From NCBI GenBank assembly GCA_949752735.1, contig OX457036.1, forward strand, positions 10,728,609 through 10,792,608: 64,000 nucleotides of DNA. The letters run 5' to 3'. A model generated the notes under the pieces. It did no database searches. It was given only the letters and a program-made list of their open reading frames with translations, and was not told the DNA's origin. This document shows positions 11,782 to 23,847 of the stretch, piece after piece (position 1 is the stretch's first letter; every line of letters starts with the position of its first letter). Source of the stretch: Lumbricus terrestris. Lineage: Eukaryota > Annelida > Clitellata > Crassiclitellata > Lumbricidae. The position numbers and the translations under genes were made by a program.

Positions 11782-11990
11782 GGGGCGCGGTGGTGTAGTG
11801 GTGGCGTCGCTGCCTTGAAGCCGGAAGGTTCGAGGTTCGAATCCACCTCACGTCGCCGCGTATAGGGACCTTGGGCAAGTCCTTCACTCGCAATTGCTCA
11901 GCGCTTCGGCGTGAAACTCCGATGCAGTGCCCGCTCTGTAGTCGGGACCGCCTCTGAGTAGAGAGCTTGAAGGGGCGGTATAACAAGTGC
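11782..11990 (+). mobile_element. SINE family 1, best-preserved copy
   Basis: A complete head GGGGCGCGGTGGTGTAGTGG contains the A box; B box GGTTCGAATCC. The body has GACCTTGGGCAAGTCCTTCA and CTTCGGCGTGAAACTCCGA. The tail has CGCCTCTGAGTAG and GGGGCGGTATAACAAGTGC. It runs into an (ACAT)n array, like the copy at 10295. Confidence 0.9.
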
Positions 11991-12112
11991 GCATACATAC
12001 ATACATACATACATACATACATACATACATTCAATCGTTCCTTCACCGATTTATTTATTCGTTCGTTCATTCATTCATCCATTCGCTCGTTCATTCGTTC
12101 ATTCGTTTGTTC
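11991..12112. repeat. (ACAT)n then (ATTC)n microsatellites
   Basis: About 40 bp of ACAT is followed by about 80 bp of imperfect ATTC/GTTC. Confidence 0.93.
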
Positions 12113-12450
12113 AGGCCAGGGGCGGAGACCTGGGCGGAGACTTGGGGGGGGGGGGGGACGAAAAGACGCGAGATTTTTTGACGGACGAATGGCTGAATGT
12201 CGCCGAAAAATTTCCATCTTATGCCGGCCAAAATTTCTGGTCATCCGCCAAAATCTCGAAAAAAATTCTGTTTTCGCCGCCAAAAAAGTTGATGTTTTCG
12301 CCGCCAAAAAAGTTGATGACCTTTTTTGTCTTGACGCTCAACGATTGGAGGGACAAATGCATGGGCCGTCCCTCCCAGCACCTCCATTGGGGGGGGGGGA
12401 CCGCCCCTCTGTCCCCCTAGGTCTCCGCCCCTCTGTCCCCCTAGTCCCCC
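12113..12450. mobile_element. MITE of the GGCGGAGAC family
   Basis: It starts GGGGCGGAGACCTGG and ends CCTAGGTCTCCGCCCC, an inverted pair matching the family at 54524 and 57932. G and C homopolymers lie just inside each end. The interior has the core (GTTGATGACCTTTTTTG) and GACAAATGCATGGGCCGTCC, which recurs in the related copies. No clear target duplication was found in the ATTC-rich flank. Confidence 0.7.
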
Positions 12451-13380
12451 TCCAAGTCTCCGAGAGTAATCTTACGCTCACAAATACGGTTACGAAATGT
12501 ACGCTAGATGATTGGATGCCATTAGAAACAGTAAACTCCGCTTGCTCATAATCAGGTATGCCACTCTGAATTTTGAAAAAATGTAAGATCTGGTAGGAAA
12601 AAAGGCTAGAAGAGGCTAGATTGACAATTTCTGTGAAAAAATACATGGATTTTTCTATTTTTTCGGCTTGAAATTTCTGAGACCTTTTTCAAAATCGACC
12701 GATGATTAAAATTTGCTCTTTTTTCCTTCCCGATAAAATTTCTGATGACCTTCTTTTTTTAAACTTTCGCTCCAAAAATTACAATTTTTGGTCCAAATTC
12801 ACAAAATTTTCGACTTTTTCACGTCTTTTGTGCATTTTCACTTAAAAAAAATCAATTTTATGTAAAAAATGTCGGAAAAACCGCCTAGAGAAAAAACTAG
12901 ATCCTGACCAAAAAACCTAAAAACTAGACAAGACCGAAAAAACCAAGATATAGGTGGGAAAAGCTATGAGTGGCGTCCCTGCTCAGAATGGTCAACGATG
13001 CGATTAAACGATGTCGAATCGAGTCTTTTAGCCCAGGTCTAGTACGTAAGATTTTGGATTTTGGCAAACCTGCACGGCCATTTTTGTGGCAGTGTAAGTT
13101 TTTCTAAACCCAGTTATCGCTCTTTAGCTTCCAAAGCGAAGTCAAACAATAAGCCGTTTCGAGTTCGACATCTCATCAATAATTTTGTCGCGTGTGCACG
13201 CGCATTGGGTCGGCCCAATTCTGTCCTTGACATCTTACATTTTAGGCCTATACTGAGTCTAACATAATTGTAAACACACATCGCGCGTAAGTTTACGAAG
13301 TTTTAAGACGTTTATTGACTCTTACTGTTAAAACTTCGTAAACTTAATTGACGCGTATTGTTTGTTCACACATCTGTTAG
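12451..13380. other. Repeat debris with shared core, then anonymous DNA
   Basis: Positions 12660-12780 hold further TTTCTGA(T/G)GACC...TTT core blocks without clear ends. Positions 12960-13380 show nothing recognisable apart from a palindromic AACTTCGTAAACTTA pair near 13290-13350. Confidence 0.45.
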
Positions 13381-13640
13381 CAGGGCCGGTGTCGCGTGAC
13401 AGAGTCTCCCTCCTAAAAGTCTCCCCCCGGAGACTTTATTTCGAAACAGATTCTCCCCGCGAAGTATCTGTTCCAGAATAAATTCGCCCCCGGAGAGTAT
13501 ATTCTGAAATAAAGTCTCCGTGGAAGAGAGAATATTTCCGCCGTCCACGAAATAAAGTCTCCCCCGTTCAGCGTAAAGTTGGCTACAGTTGTCAGTTGCA
13601 TCAAACTTAGAGATGAGCAAGGTAAACGGTTAGTCTCCGA
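13381..13640. mobile_element. CCGGTGTCGCG palindromic repeat, copy 1
   Basis: It begins CAGGGCCGGTGTCGCGTGAC and carries many TCTCCCCC...GGAGACT inverted pairs, so most of it can fold on itself. It matches 23157-23547 along its left two thirds. The right end is missing or diverged. Confidence 0.7.
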
Positions 13641-13672
13641 ATATGAGGTGTTGTTCAAAGGATAGCCAAAAG

Positions 13673-13866
13673 CAGTGGCGCGCCAGCTATGCAATTTCAA
13701 CAGGTCGCGTCATAGGGTCTATTCAACAGGTCGAAGAAATTGACTGCACAGGAGATAGTAAAAAATTCCAATGCATTTTTAGTAGGTCATAGAGCAGGTC
13801 AAGACTCAAGAGTAAATTAGCAAGTAGCTTAGCTATGCCAAGTGACCCATGGTGGCGCCGCCACTG
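13673..13866. mobile_element. hAT-type MITE with CAGTGGCG ends
   Basis: The left end CAGTGGCGCGCCAGCTATGC and right end GGTGGCGCCGCCACTG are inverted. The inside has AACAGGTCGCG, as in the right end of the element at 17389-19993. No matching 8-bp duplication was found, so one end may be chimeric. Confidence 0.6.
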
Positions 13867-13958
13867 GCATACCCCGCAGTCGATCGAGTCGTGGGCTACG
13901 ATCGACTTGGCTCGGCCGACGATCGACTCGATCGACTTTGTCGACTCGCTGACCTCTC
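13867..13958. repeat. CGATCGA-rich palindromic repeat, copy 1
   Basis: CATACCCCGCAGTCGATCGA is followed by repeated GATCGACT, CGACGATCG and TCGGCCGA steps. It is the same sequence as 16366-16521, but shorter. Confidence 0.75.
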
Positions 13959-14651
13959 CAGATGATCATTATTGTTACTATTTAAAAAAGAAACAGGGCA
14001 CCAGCGTAGCTGCGCGCCACTGAGAAGTCACTTAGCAAGATGACGATCAAATTGGTAAAAAAGGAATCTATCAGCTTATTCAACAGGTCCATCAAGAACT
14101 TTGCAAAGAGACTCAAAAGAAGTTTTGGCACGGGTGGTGGGCGCATTGAGCACAAGTTGTGAAGCACTACCAAGGTCATTTGACAACAGTTATTTGAGAT
14201 GAGACTTAATAAAATCGTGTTTTTGTTACTTTTTGTTGCGTTTCGTTTTTGAATCGTCAAAAAACGGTGGGTGGCTTCACTAAAAGCGGTATAACTTTTG
14301 TCCTGTTTGAAATATTTTGATGAAATATTTTGATGAAATCTGAGCACCATGTGCAGATGTGAATTGTCTATAAGCGTGTAAAATTTCATTTCGATATTTT
14401 TAATTTTGGCCAAGATATTGCCAAAAAACCAAAAACTTGTTGCGCTTCGTTTTTGAATCGTCAAAAAACGGTGGGTGGCCTCCCTAAAAGTGGTGTAACT
14501 TTTGTTTCGTTTGAAATATTTTTTTGTAATTTGACCATTGTACGTAGATATAAATTGCCTTTAAGACTGTATAGTTTCATTTAAAAATTCGTATGTTTGG
14601 CCAAGATATGGGCTAAAAACCGTAGGGAATTACTTTTTTTGGCGCACCCTG
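13959..14651. mobile_element. Mariner-like foldback element, 5'-truncated
   Basis: It matches the right part of 20977-22145 in inverse orientation. It includes the central block (ACCAGCGTAGCTGCG, AGATGACGATCAAATTGG) and two GACGATTC-type arm units, and ends GCGCACCCTG next to TA. The left arm is missing. The centre read from 14040 gives a short conserved peptide (MTIKLVKKESISLFNRS) that may be a transposase remnant. Confidence 0.6.
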
Positions 14652-14653
14652 TA

Positions 14654-15665
<1,012 letters not shown>

Positions 15666-16365
15666 ATCGTTGCATAGCTGTCCTTAATTACTTGTATTCT
15701 TTTGCTTTTTGATAGGCATAAATTTGAAACTAAAAGTTCAAAATGGACAGTTTAATAAAATCATGGCTGTTCATTAAAACTAGGCCAACATCGTAGGTCG
15801 TACCAATACCGTAGGTCGTACCAATACCGTACTTTTATCATTTAATTTTTGTGGCTTTAATTTGTCACAAAGCCAAAAGATAGTTTGAACACTTCACTCC
15901 CATCGCTACACTTCTTAGGCACCAGTGTTTCCTTCGGCGGGTTTGACGACCATTCACGTATTCTCAAAGAACAATAAATGAAGAACTGTATATTCCGATT
16001 GTCTCACCGCTTTTAACCAATTTTACATGATTTTCCTATTTCTCATCCGCATCTAAATCGTAATCGTAATCTCCAAATTTCTAAACCGTCACTTAATCTA
16101 AGGCCAAGCGTAGGACACCAGCTAAGTCACAAAACGCTGTACCTGGTCCGAAAGTTGTCCAAAAGAGTAGTAGGCCCTACTATAGTCTCTAGCGGAAAGT
16201 GATGAACGTTCAGGTAAAGATTGTGTTTCGTGATCGTCACAATATTATCAATCTGACTTCCTTCTAGCTAACGGAAGGTGGCGTTTATTTCTGTGCTAGT
16301 TATCACGATTAATTTTGGATGGATTATGAAAGTAGTCACTATATATTCAGTATACTGTCACTTTC
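15666..16365. other. Anonymous sequence
   Basis: Nothing recognised except a small tandem duplication (CGTAGGTCGTACCAATAC twice) at 15791-15830. Confidence 0.5.
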
Positions 16366-16521
16366 ATACCCCGCAGTCGATCGAGTCGTGGGGTATACGA
16401 TCGACTTGGCTCGGCCGACGATTGACTCGATCGACTTCGTCGGCTCGCCGACCCCTCAACGACTCGATCGATTTGACTCGGGCGACGATCGACTCGATCG
16501 ACTTCGTCGACTTGACCTAGT
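16366..16521. repeat. CGATCGA-rich palindromic repeat, copy 2
   Basis: A longer version of 13867-13958 with several nested palindromes built on TCGATCGA, TCGACGA and TCGGCCGA. It is strongly CpG-rich against an AT-rich background. Confidence 0.75.
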
Positions 16522-16544
16522 TTTGTCTCTTGCTCACCATCTGC

Positions 16545-17380
16545 AGTTACATGATCTTAAAATGCAATTATACGATAGTAGATCTGTGTCATAAATCTGT
16601 GTGACGCATCGATAAGCCTAATTTCGTATTCTCAGTGAATTTATAGATTTGCACTGTAATTGTAGTGACGTTACAATAGACCTCGTTTTAGATTATGTAA
16701 ATGAATCTCAATAATTATTACGGTAGATCTGTGTAATAATCGAAGTTAGTCACAATAGGAAGGCTTTTTTTAACGTGCAGTTGTGCACAAAATGTGCAGT
16801 TCTAAATGGATTTGTGCAGTGGTAGAAACGTATAGAAGCACTTATGTGCAGTTAAAACTAGTTGGAAAAGGCCATTTTCCTCCCATTGGGAGTAATTTAT
16901 CACGGAGGATGGGAAAGGAAAGAAGGGTTTGTGCAGTTCTAAAAATTCCTTTAAAACAGCCCTGCACAATAGACCTAGTTTATACTCTCAAAATGTATTT
17001 CTATAATAACAGATCATTATCATAATCGAAGTTAGCCACAATAGGCCTATTTCATTATCAAAATGAACTTCTTTAATAGTAGATCTGTATCATGATCGAA
17101 GTGACGTCACAATGGGTCTAGTTTTATATTCTCAAACTGAACGTTTAATAATAGATTTGTATCATAATCAGAGCGATGTTGCATTTAAATAGTCCCAGTT
17201 TTGAATTATGAAGATGAAATAATATGACAGCAGATCTGTATCATAATCGAAATGACGCCACAATAGACCTAATTTCGTTTTCTCAGTGAACTTATTTAAT
17301 AGTAGAATATTGTATTATAATAAAAGTTACGTCATAAAGAGCCCGTTTTATACGGTACTCGCAAAAATGAACATACTATA
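16545..17380. repeat. Diverged satellite array (about 80-90 bp unit), left block
   Basis: Repeated units carry AGATCTGTATCATAATCGAA, GTGACGTCACAATAGACC and TTTTATATTCTCAAAATGAAC. The array resumes at 20002 after the insertion at 17389-19993. The TGACGTCA core of each unit is the CRE-type palindrome. A diverged stretch with GTGCAGTT repeats lies at 16775-16945. Confidence 0.85.
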
Positions 17381-18003
17381 TTGGTAGTCTAGTGGCGGCG
17401 CTACGGCAGGTCGCGGCAGGTTATTTGACCTGCCTAGCTTGCTCCCGACCTGCCTAATGACCTGCCAAAAAAACTTAGGAATTTTTAATATCTTCATTAC
17501 ATTTATTTAAGAGTCTGAAATGAAAAATTAAAATTTTCATCGCCCGCAAGTTCACTGTTGATGTAGTGCAATTATCAGATCTAGCTGACTTTTACGTCTG
17601 CTCTTATCTAATATGTCAATATAAATAATAATCTTCATTTAATTTTAATCACTCAATCTGACACACCGCAGAATGATTACAAGTACATGTTATACGAAAT
17701 ACGGCCCACTATAGCACGACACGCAAGTCGGCTTTACATCAGTGGGTTCGGTAAGTTAACACTAATGGCCTAAGTACTGGATCACTCCTGGTCGGCCAAG
17801 CCAGAAGTGGGAAGGGCTATCTTTATTTTTAGCAGAACCCGAGTCAAGCAACACAGCAGCAAGTCTAAGTCTATGTTTTAAACTTCAAAATTATTTTTCC
17901 GGATTGCCGCCGTTACGTCAGAGATTTGTAGAAAACTAGAAAAAAGCAATAGTCGGTCGTGCGTTACTTCGCGAAACTAGCATCACTGATTTTTAAAATA
18001 TAA

Positions 18004-18743
18004 TCTATATCTATAAGAAAGGATGTGGCTATGTTTGTATGTATGTTTGTATGTATATTTGTCACAGTTTTTGAGCTTTTCACTCCAAACCTTCACTACT
18101 GTGTAGGTCTCGGCACGAGACGCAAAGTCGAGGGGTTGGCGATTCTCTACCACCATGGGGGCCAGGGTGGGGGCGAAACCCCCCATTTTTTTCTTCAAAA
18201 AACTCAGCTATTGATATGAATTTTTTTCCTAGATAGAGGTCCATCAGAACCACCCGGATCAGTGGTTGGCAAATCTCTACCACCAAGGGACCAGGGTGCG
18301 GGGGGTAGAAAACACTGATTTTCGCTAGAAATTTTCATTCGCTTGCCACGTATAAAAGCAGTGATTTTAATCGTTTTAGAGGTGTCTAAAGTGGGGTGGA
18401 GGTGGAGGGGTGGGATGGAGGTGAGGGGTGGAGGTGGTGGGGTGGGGTGGCGTAGGGGGTCGAGGGGCTGGGTTGGGGATGGGGTGAGTGTTGGGGTGGA
18501 GTGGGGAGTGGGTTGGGGTGGAGGGGTGGGTAGAGGGGATGGAGTGGGGGGGTGGGGTGGGGTGGTGGGGTGGGAGGGGGTGAAGGGGTGGGGGTGGGAG
18601 GGGGTGGAAATTTTCGTCAAACCCAAATTTCTCCGGTGGCGTACTGGTAGAGGTCGGAGTGTGGTGGTGTGTTGTGTGGTGGGGTTGTGGCCGGAGCGGA
18701 TCGAATCCTAAATTTCCCGGGCAACGCCGGGTACCCCAGCTAG
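18004..18743 (+). mobile_element. Helitron-like non-autonomous element
   Basis: It starts TCTATATCTATAAG after an A and ends with the hairpin CCCGGGCAACGCCGGG, then TACCCCAGCTAG followed by T. TC at the 5' end, a GC-rich hairpin shortly before a CTAG end, and insertion between A and T fit Helitrons. No Rep/helicase coding is present. A second 3' end lies on the reverse strand at 31672. Confidence 0.6.
18385..18612 (+). repeat. G-rich GGGGTGGA minisatellite
   Basis: About 230 bp of GGGGTGG, GGAGGTGG and GGGTTGGG with almost no C on this strand. Many closely spaced runs of three or more G could form G-quadruplexes. It lies inside the Helitron-like element. Confidence 0.85.
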
Positions 18744-19163
18744 TATTATATAAATATATAAACGCATAGGCCTAAATAGATATAAAAATAACAATGAGAC
18801 GCTGCAACATTGAGAAATTCTTTGGAAATAAATTGGGCGCGAAGTGGATTAAGCAGAACGTGTGACTGATGCCAAAATCGGTGGAGTTTTAGGCGATTGT
18901 ATTAGCGAACAAGGTGTAGGCCTATACTTGATGTAAAACGATGATTGTTGTGTAAATATTGAAAACGCAGAAGACTTGAGAGACAATGATGTGGATGATG
19001 TTCTTGGAATGTTCCAGGTTAATTTGCAGTGGTTCTAACACAGACCCAGTGTCTTCTGAACCACTTAAAACCCATGTTATGTTATGTTATGTTAATGCCT
19101 TCGAAAGATACTGCGGACGTTAATTTGGTCCACCGGACATTTCTAAATCGCCAACCGACGAAC

Positions 19164-19466
19164 CAGTGGCGGCGCTGGGGGGGGGTGGGGATGCTAACCC
19201 CCCCTACAAGAGGCTCAGCCACCCTAAAAAGGGCCAAATCCGAAGTTTTTACATTGTCGTCAGAAATTTGGCGGCGAAAATGGGAAAAATATTTTCACGA
19301 GATTTCGGTCGATGACTTAAAAAAAGGTCGTCAGAAATTTTGGCGGCGAAAATGGAATATTTTCACGAGATTTCGGTCGATGACTAAAAAAAAATCATCA
19401 GAAATTTTGGCGGATGAAAATGTGAAATTTCAGCCCCCCGAAACTCAAATCCTGGCGCCGCCACTG
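19164..19466. mobile_element. hAT-type MITE, 303 bp
   Basis: Ends CAGTGGCGGCGCTGGGG and CCTGGCGCCGCCACTG are flanked by an exact duplication CGACGAAC (19156-19163, 19467-19474). The interior contains two copies of the shared core with AAAAAGGTCGTCAGAAATTT. Confidence 0.93.
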
Positions 19467-20001
19467 CGACGAACCCACTCGGCCGTTGCTTCGCCGTTTC
19501 CCGGGCATCTAATAGGAGGGGTTGTCTGTCGTTTCAATCCATACATGTAGGTCCTAACCTATATCGAGTTCAAAAGAGATGTCAGATAAGCTATATACAT
19601 GTAGGCTAGTCTAGGTAGCCTATTCAGATAATAAAGTGAAACACAATTATTAGGGCCTATTACTTTCGCAGCAAATGCTAGTAGCCTTCGTGTTAAGAGC
19701 CTGGTTTACCTCTAGCGTTCATTAACCAGTTTTATTTCGAATATGTTCTATTCTTGTAGACCAACACATGATAGGCCTATTGCCAATACCGTATTGGTAG
19801 GAAATAAGCTCAAAGCAACTTTTTGCTGGGGAACCTGCTCATCGCTTATTGCTGCGTTGGGCGGCAAGTTGGGCCCCGCACGCCCTAGGGCGGGACCAGG
19901 CTTCAAATTCAATCATCACTCTCTTCGACCTGCCAAATATTTTCCATGACCCTGAGGCGACCTGCCGAAATTTTATAGCTGGCGCCGCCACTGTTGGTAG
20001 A

Positions 20002-20433
20002 TCTGTATAATAATCGAAGTGACGTCACAGTAGACCTTGTTTATTTTCTCAAAATGCACCTCCATAATAGGTCTAGTACATTTGTATCATAATCGATGTG
20101 ACGTCACAATATGCGCTGTTTTTTAAATTCTAGATGTGAACTTATAATATAATAGTAAAATTGCATCATAATCAGAGTGACGTTACAATAGACATAGGCA
20201 TAGTTCTGTATTCTCAACATTAATGAAATAATATGACATCAGATCGATGATCTGTGTCCTGATCGAAGTGACGTCACAATAAGCCTAATTTAGTTTCCTC
20301 GGTGAACTTATTTCATTGTAGAATAATCATAAATCGAAGTGACGTCATAAAAGATCCAGTTTTATATTCTCAAAATTAACATCTACATGACTTGCATACA
20401 GGCGAATAATAGTAAATCTGTATCGTGCTCATT
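20002..20433. repeat. Diverged satellite array, right block
   Basis: Continuation of the array at 16545-17380 with the same AATCGAAGTGACGTCACA units, up to the MITE at 20434. Confidence 0.8.
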
Positions 20434-20762
20434 CAGGAGCGGATCTAAGGAAGGGGCAATCCGGCCGTGCCCCACCCAATTCAGAGATTCGCATATGACG
20501 TGGTCCCTCCCTCCATCAGGTTTCAATAAACAGACTGTAAATAAACGCAACGGGAACAGGAAAGTGAGAGAGAAAGTAGGCCTAGCACATGACTAAAGAA
20601 GTCATCAGATTTTAAATAACCGAAGTCGCCACGGGTTTTTAGGAGTTTCTTTGACGAAAGACTAAAAAAAGATTCTTTCCGCGGAAGACCAATGAAAATT
20701 ATTTTCGGCCCAAGACCACAAATTTTGTCCACACCCTTCCCAAATTTCTGTATCCGCTCCTG
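20434..20762. mobile_element. MITE with CAGGAGCGGAT ends
   Basis: The left end CAGGAGCGGATCTAAGG and right end TGTATCCGCTCCTG are inverted. Flanks TGCTCATT and TATTCGTT match only 5 of 8. The interior has GACTAAAGAAGTCATCAG and later core-like blocks. Confidence 0.65.
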
Positions 20763-20976
20763 TATTCGTTCAACTCAAATCGAAAATGTACGTCTATAGT
20801 CAACTTTCACAGTTCCGGTTCCACTAACACGAAATCGCCAGCTGCTAAGGATTATACGGTCAATTTTGTCGTCCAATAAGATAGCACTTTCATTAAATTG
20901 TATAATCTATCAGGTTTTTAAAATGTTATTAATACTTTTATATGTATTATATTATTACCTATATTATTACTATATA

Positions 20977-22145
20977 TAGGGTGGGCCAAAAAAAGTTATC
21001 CTCTAGGATTTTTTGCCAATATCTTGGCCAAACATACGAATTTTTAAATGAAACTTTACAGTCTTAAAGGCAATTCACATATACGTACAATGGTCAAATT
21101 ACAAAAAAATTCAAGCAGAACAAAAGTTATATCACTTTTAGGGAGGCCACCAACCATTTTTTGACGATTCAAGAACGAAACGCAAAAACAATTAGGTTTT
21201 TTGCTAATATCATGGCCAGAAGTAAGAATTTCAAAATTAATCTTTACAGGCTCAAGTACAATTCATATTTACACATGATGGCCAGATTTCATCAAAATAT
21301 TTCAAGCACAACAAAAGTTATACCACTTTTAGTGAGGCCACCCACCGTTTTTGACGATTAAAAAACGTAACGCAACAAAAAGTAACAAAAACGTGATTTT
21401 ATCAAGTCATGTCTCAAATAACTGCTTGGAGCTGAACTTGATAGTGATTCACAACTTGTGTTCAATTTGCCCACCACCAGTGCCAAAACTTCTTTTGAGT
21501 CTCTTTGCAAAGTTCTTGATGGACCTGCTGATTAATCTGACAGATTTCTTATTTACCAGTTTGATTGTCATCTTGCTAAGTGACTTCTCAGTGACGTGCA
21601 GCTACGCTGGTACCCTGTTTCTTTTTAAATAGTAATAATAATGATCATCTGGCATTATCAAAGCCTATTTGATTACAATTATTTGAGACGAGACTTAATA
21701 ATATCGTGTATTTGATACTTTTTGCTGCTTTACGTCTTTGAATCGTCAAAAAACGGTGGGTGGCCTCCTTATAAGTGCCATAACTTTTATTCTGCTTGAA
21801 ATATTTTGCTGAAATCTGGCCATCATGTGTAGATATGAATTGTCTTTGAACCTGTGAAATTTCATTTCGAAATTCTTACTTCCGGCCAAGATATTGGCCA
21901 GAATAATTAACTTGGTTTTTTGTTACTTTTTGTTGCGTCGCGTTTTTGAATCGTCAAAAAACGGTGGGTGGCCTCACTAAAATGGATATAACTTTTGTTC
22001 TGCTTCTCACATGGCGATGAAATTTGGCTATTGTACGTAGATATGAATTACCTTCATGCCCGTAAAACTGGATTTGAAAAATTCCTATTTTTGGCCAAGA
22101 TATTGACAAAAAGCCGTAGGGGATTATTTGTTTTGTCCCACCCTG
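20977..22145. mobile_element. Foldback mariner-like element, 1.17 kb
   Basis: The ends AGGGTGGGCCAAAA and TTTTGTCCCACCCTG sit between TA dinucleotides, the Tc1/mariner pattern. Each arm (about 400 bp) is inverted relative to the other and is built of two direct units of about 190 bp carrying GAGGCCACC...TTTTTGACGATT. The centre (21440-21620) reads on the reverse strand as the same short peptide seen at 14040. It is probably non-autonomous. Confidence 0.7.
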
Positions 22146-22229
22146 TACATGTAATAATAATTATTATTACCATGTCTGACTATTCAAGACTGACAAAATA
22201 AAATCGTGTTTTTATATTATTTTTTGAAC

Positions 22230-23010
22230 GACTGCAGCCTTGATGTTAATGACATAACCGGTTGCCATGAAAACCATTCTATTCCTGCACTCTGAATACA
22301 ATTGCCATTGTAGTCACAATGGTTACCATGACAACAGATCACAAGCGATGCCTCGCTTTGTATGCTAATTGGGTGTTGGTAAACCTATAGTGCTTCAAGA
22401 TAGTCAGTGCCTGTTGAATTAAGATATCATGTTTTGCTTTGTTATCCAACCAAAAGTAACATAAGGTCTATGACGGATATAAATTATCTCAAAACACCGC
22501 GAACATCACACAAGAATTTTACAATGAATAACCACGAAAGCGAAATTTCTTTGGATAGAGAAATTCGCATTTCAACGAGCTTTCTGATCTTTTGCAATAC
22601 ATTTCTACATATGACTCTTTAATAAGTAAGCCAAAAATATCACCCAATCAGATGCAGAGTGGATTTAAGGCAGCAGGTACTGAGATTTAAACTTTATATT
22701 TATATATAGGCAAGGCGCTTCCGGAAGGTCTAATCTCAGAGATCCAGAGGTTTCTACGTAGTGGATACTACAAACGTTGCCAACTTCTGCCGTGACCTTG
22801 AAGCATCTGCTTTAGGATAGATAAAGGGAACGGTAAATCGTAGCGCAAATTCCTTCATTACCGTTCACCTTAGTAAGATAACTCGTTGAGAAACCCAACG
22901 AGATCATTAAACTTCACTTCACATTAGACTGCCTTCTGATCTTAACTTATCAGTTCTTTTCTTAAAAACTGTCTCCTACCGTTGTATATGTAATCGTGTC
23001 TTATCGATAA
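22230..23010 (+). repeat. Composite repeat, related subfamily A
   Basis: Shares ATTGCCATTGTAGTCACAAT, ATGACAACAGATCACAA and the 29-bp hairpin at 22540-22568 (GCGAAATTTC...AGAAATTCGC) with the 39-kb, 41-kb and 43-kb copies. It lacks the triplet array and LINE tail. Confidence 0.7.
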
Positions 23011-23156
23011 GCGAACAATACGATTCCCCCTTATGTAGTTAAGCATGAGTAGAGACTTAAAGAACCACCCCCAAATTTGCTGTGGGCGGGACCACGGAGA
23101 TGCATCTAGTAAGCTTATAGGCCTACATCCTCCAATATTTCAGAAATATTCTATAA

Positions 23157-23547
23157 GCGCCGGTGTCGCGTGACAGAGTCTCCCCCTAAAAGTCTCCCCC
23201 GGAGATTTTATTTCGAAACAGATTCTCCCCCGGCGGATCTGTTCCAGAACAGATTCGCCCCCCGGAGACTATATTCTGAAATAAAGTCTCCGGGGGAAGA
23301 GAACATTTCCTCCGCCTACGAAACAAAGTCTTCCCGTTGAGCGTCAAATCGGCTACTGTCGCCTGAAATTTATAGATGAGCTGGTTAAATCGTTAGTTTA
23401 CGTTGCTAAATTATTTAACACGAACATATAATATACTTTTACAACAGAAAATGTCTTCCAATACAGAGTTTAAGCCAGAGGGAGACTCTGTTACGGGGGG
23501 GGAGACTTTGTATCGGCGGGGAGACTTTATTTCGTGACACCGGCGTT
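23157..23547. mobile_element. CCGGTGTCGCG palindromic repeat, copy 2
   Basis: The left end GCCGGTGTCGCGTGACAGAG and right end TTTCGTGACACCGGC are inverted. The inside is full of TCTCCCCC/GGGGGAGACT pairs. No clear target duplication. It is a fuller copy than 13381-13640. Confidence 0.75.
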
Positions 23548-23600
23548 ATAATAAATAATGATTGCGGTATAGGGTGTGTCTTTGGGTAAAAATCACACAG

Positions 23601-23602
23601 TG

Positions 23603-23633
<31 letters not shown>
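23601..23633. repeat. (CTG)n triplet repeat
   Basis: About ten perfect CTG units. No coding context was seen. Confidence 0.95.
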
Positions 23634-23634
<1 letters not shown>

Positions 23635-23847
23635 GATCGAACGTTTGTGCTGGTGCTGAATTTATGAAGAAACAGAGCTGCGTCGAGACTTTCTTGTCGT
23701 TAGCCAACATTATGCGACAAGTCGGCATCTGTGTTGGCTTCTGAGTCACATCGAATTTCGACGCGATGTGTTAGCACAGATCTGATATCTAGTTGCTCCG
23801 ACATGATGGACTTAATTCCATAGAGTCCGCAACACAATGTAGTTGCG

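Larger units (their letters stand above)
17389..19993. mobile_element. hAT-ended block inserted in the satellite, 2.6 kb
   Basis: The left end CTAGTGGCGGCGCTACGG and right end AGCTGGCGCCGCCACTG are inverted. The flanking 8-mers are TTGGTAGT (17381-17388) and TTGGTAGA (19994-20001), 7 of 8 equal. Satellite units continue on both sides. GACCTGCC motifs repeat inside both ends. It contains a Helitron-like element (18004-18743), a younger MITE (19164-19466) and anonymous DNA. No intact transposase was seen. Confidence 0.75.

Noticed and set aside
11498..12070. Open frames of up to 194 codons rich in Met-Tyr-Val-Cys or His-Thr-Tyr-Ile
   Set aside because: A tetranucleotide without stop codons yields such frames by chance; the same occurs at 51.2 and 54.1 kb.
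18204..18711. Pro/Thr- or Gly/Trp-rich frames of up to 140 codons
   Set aside because: Produced by the G-rich minisatellite inside a Helitron-like element.
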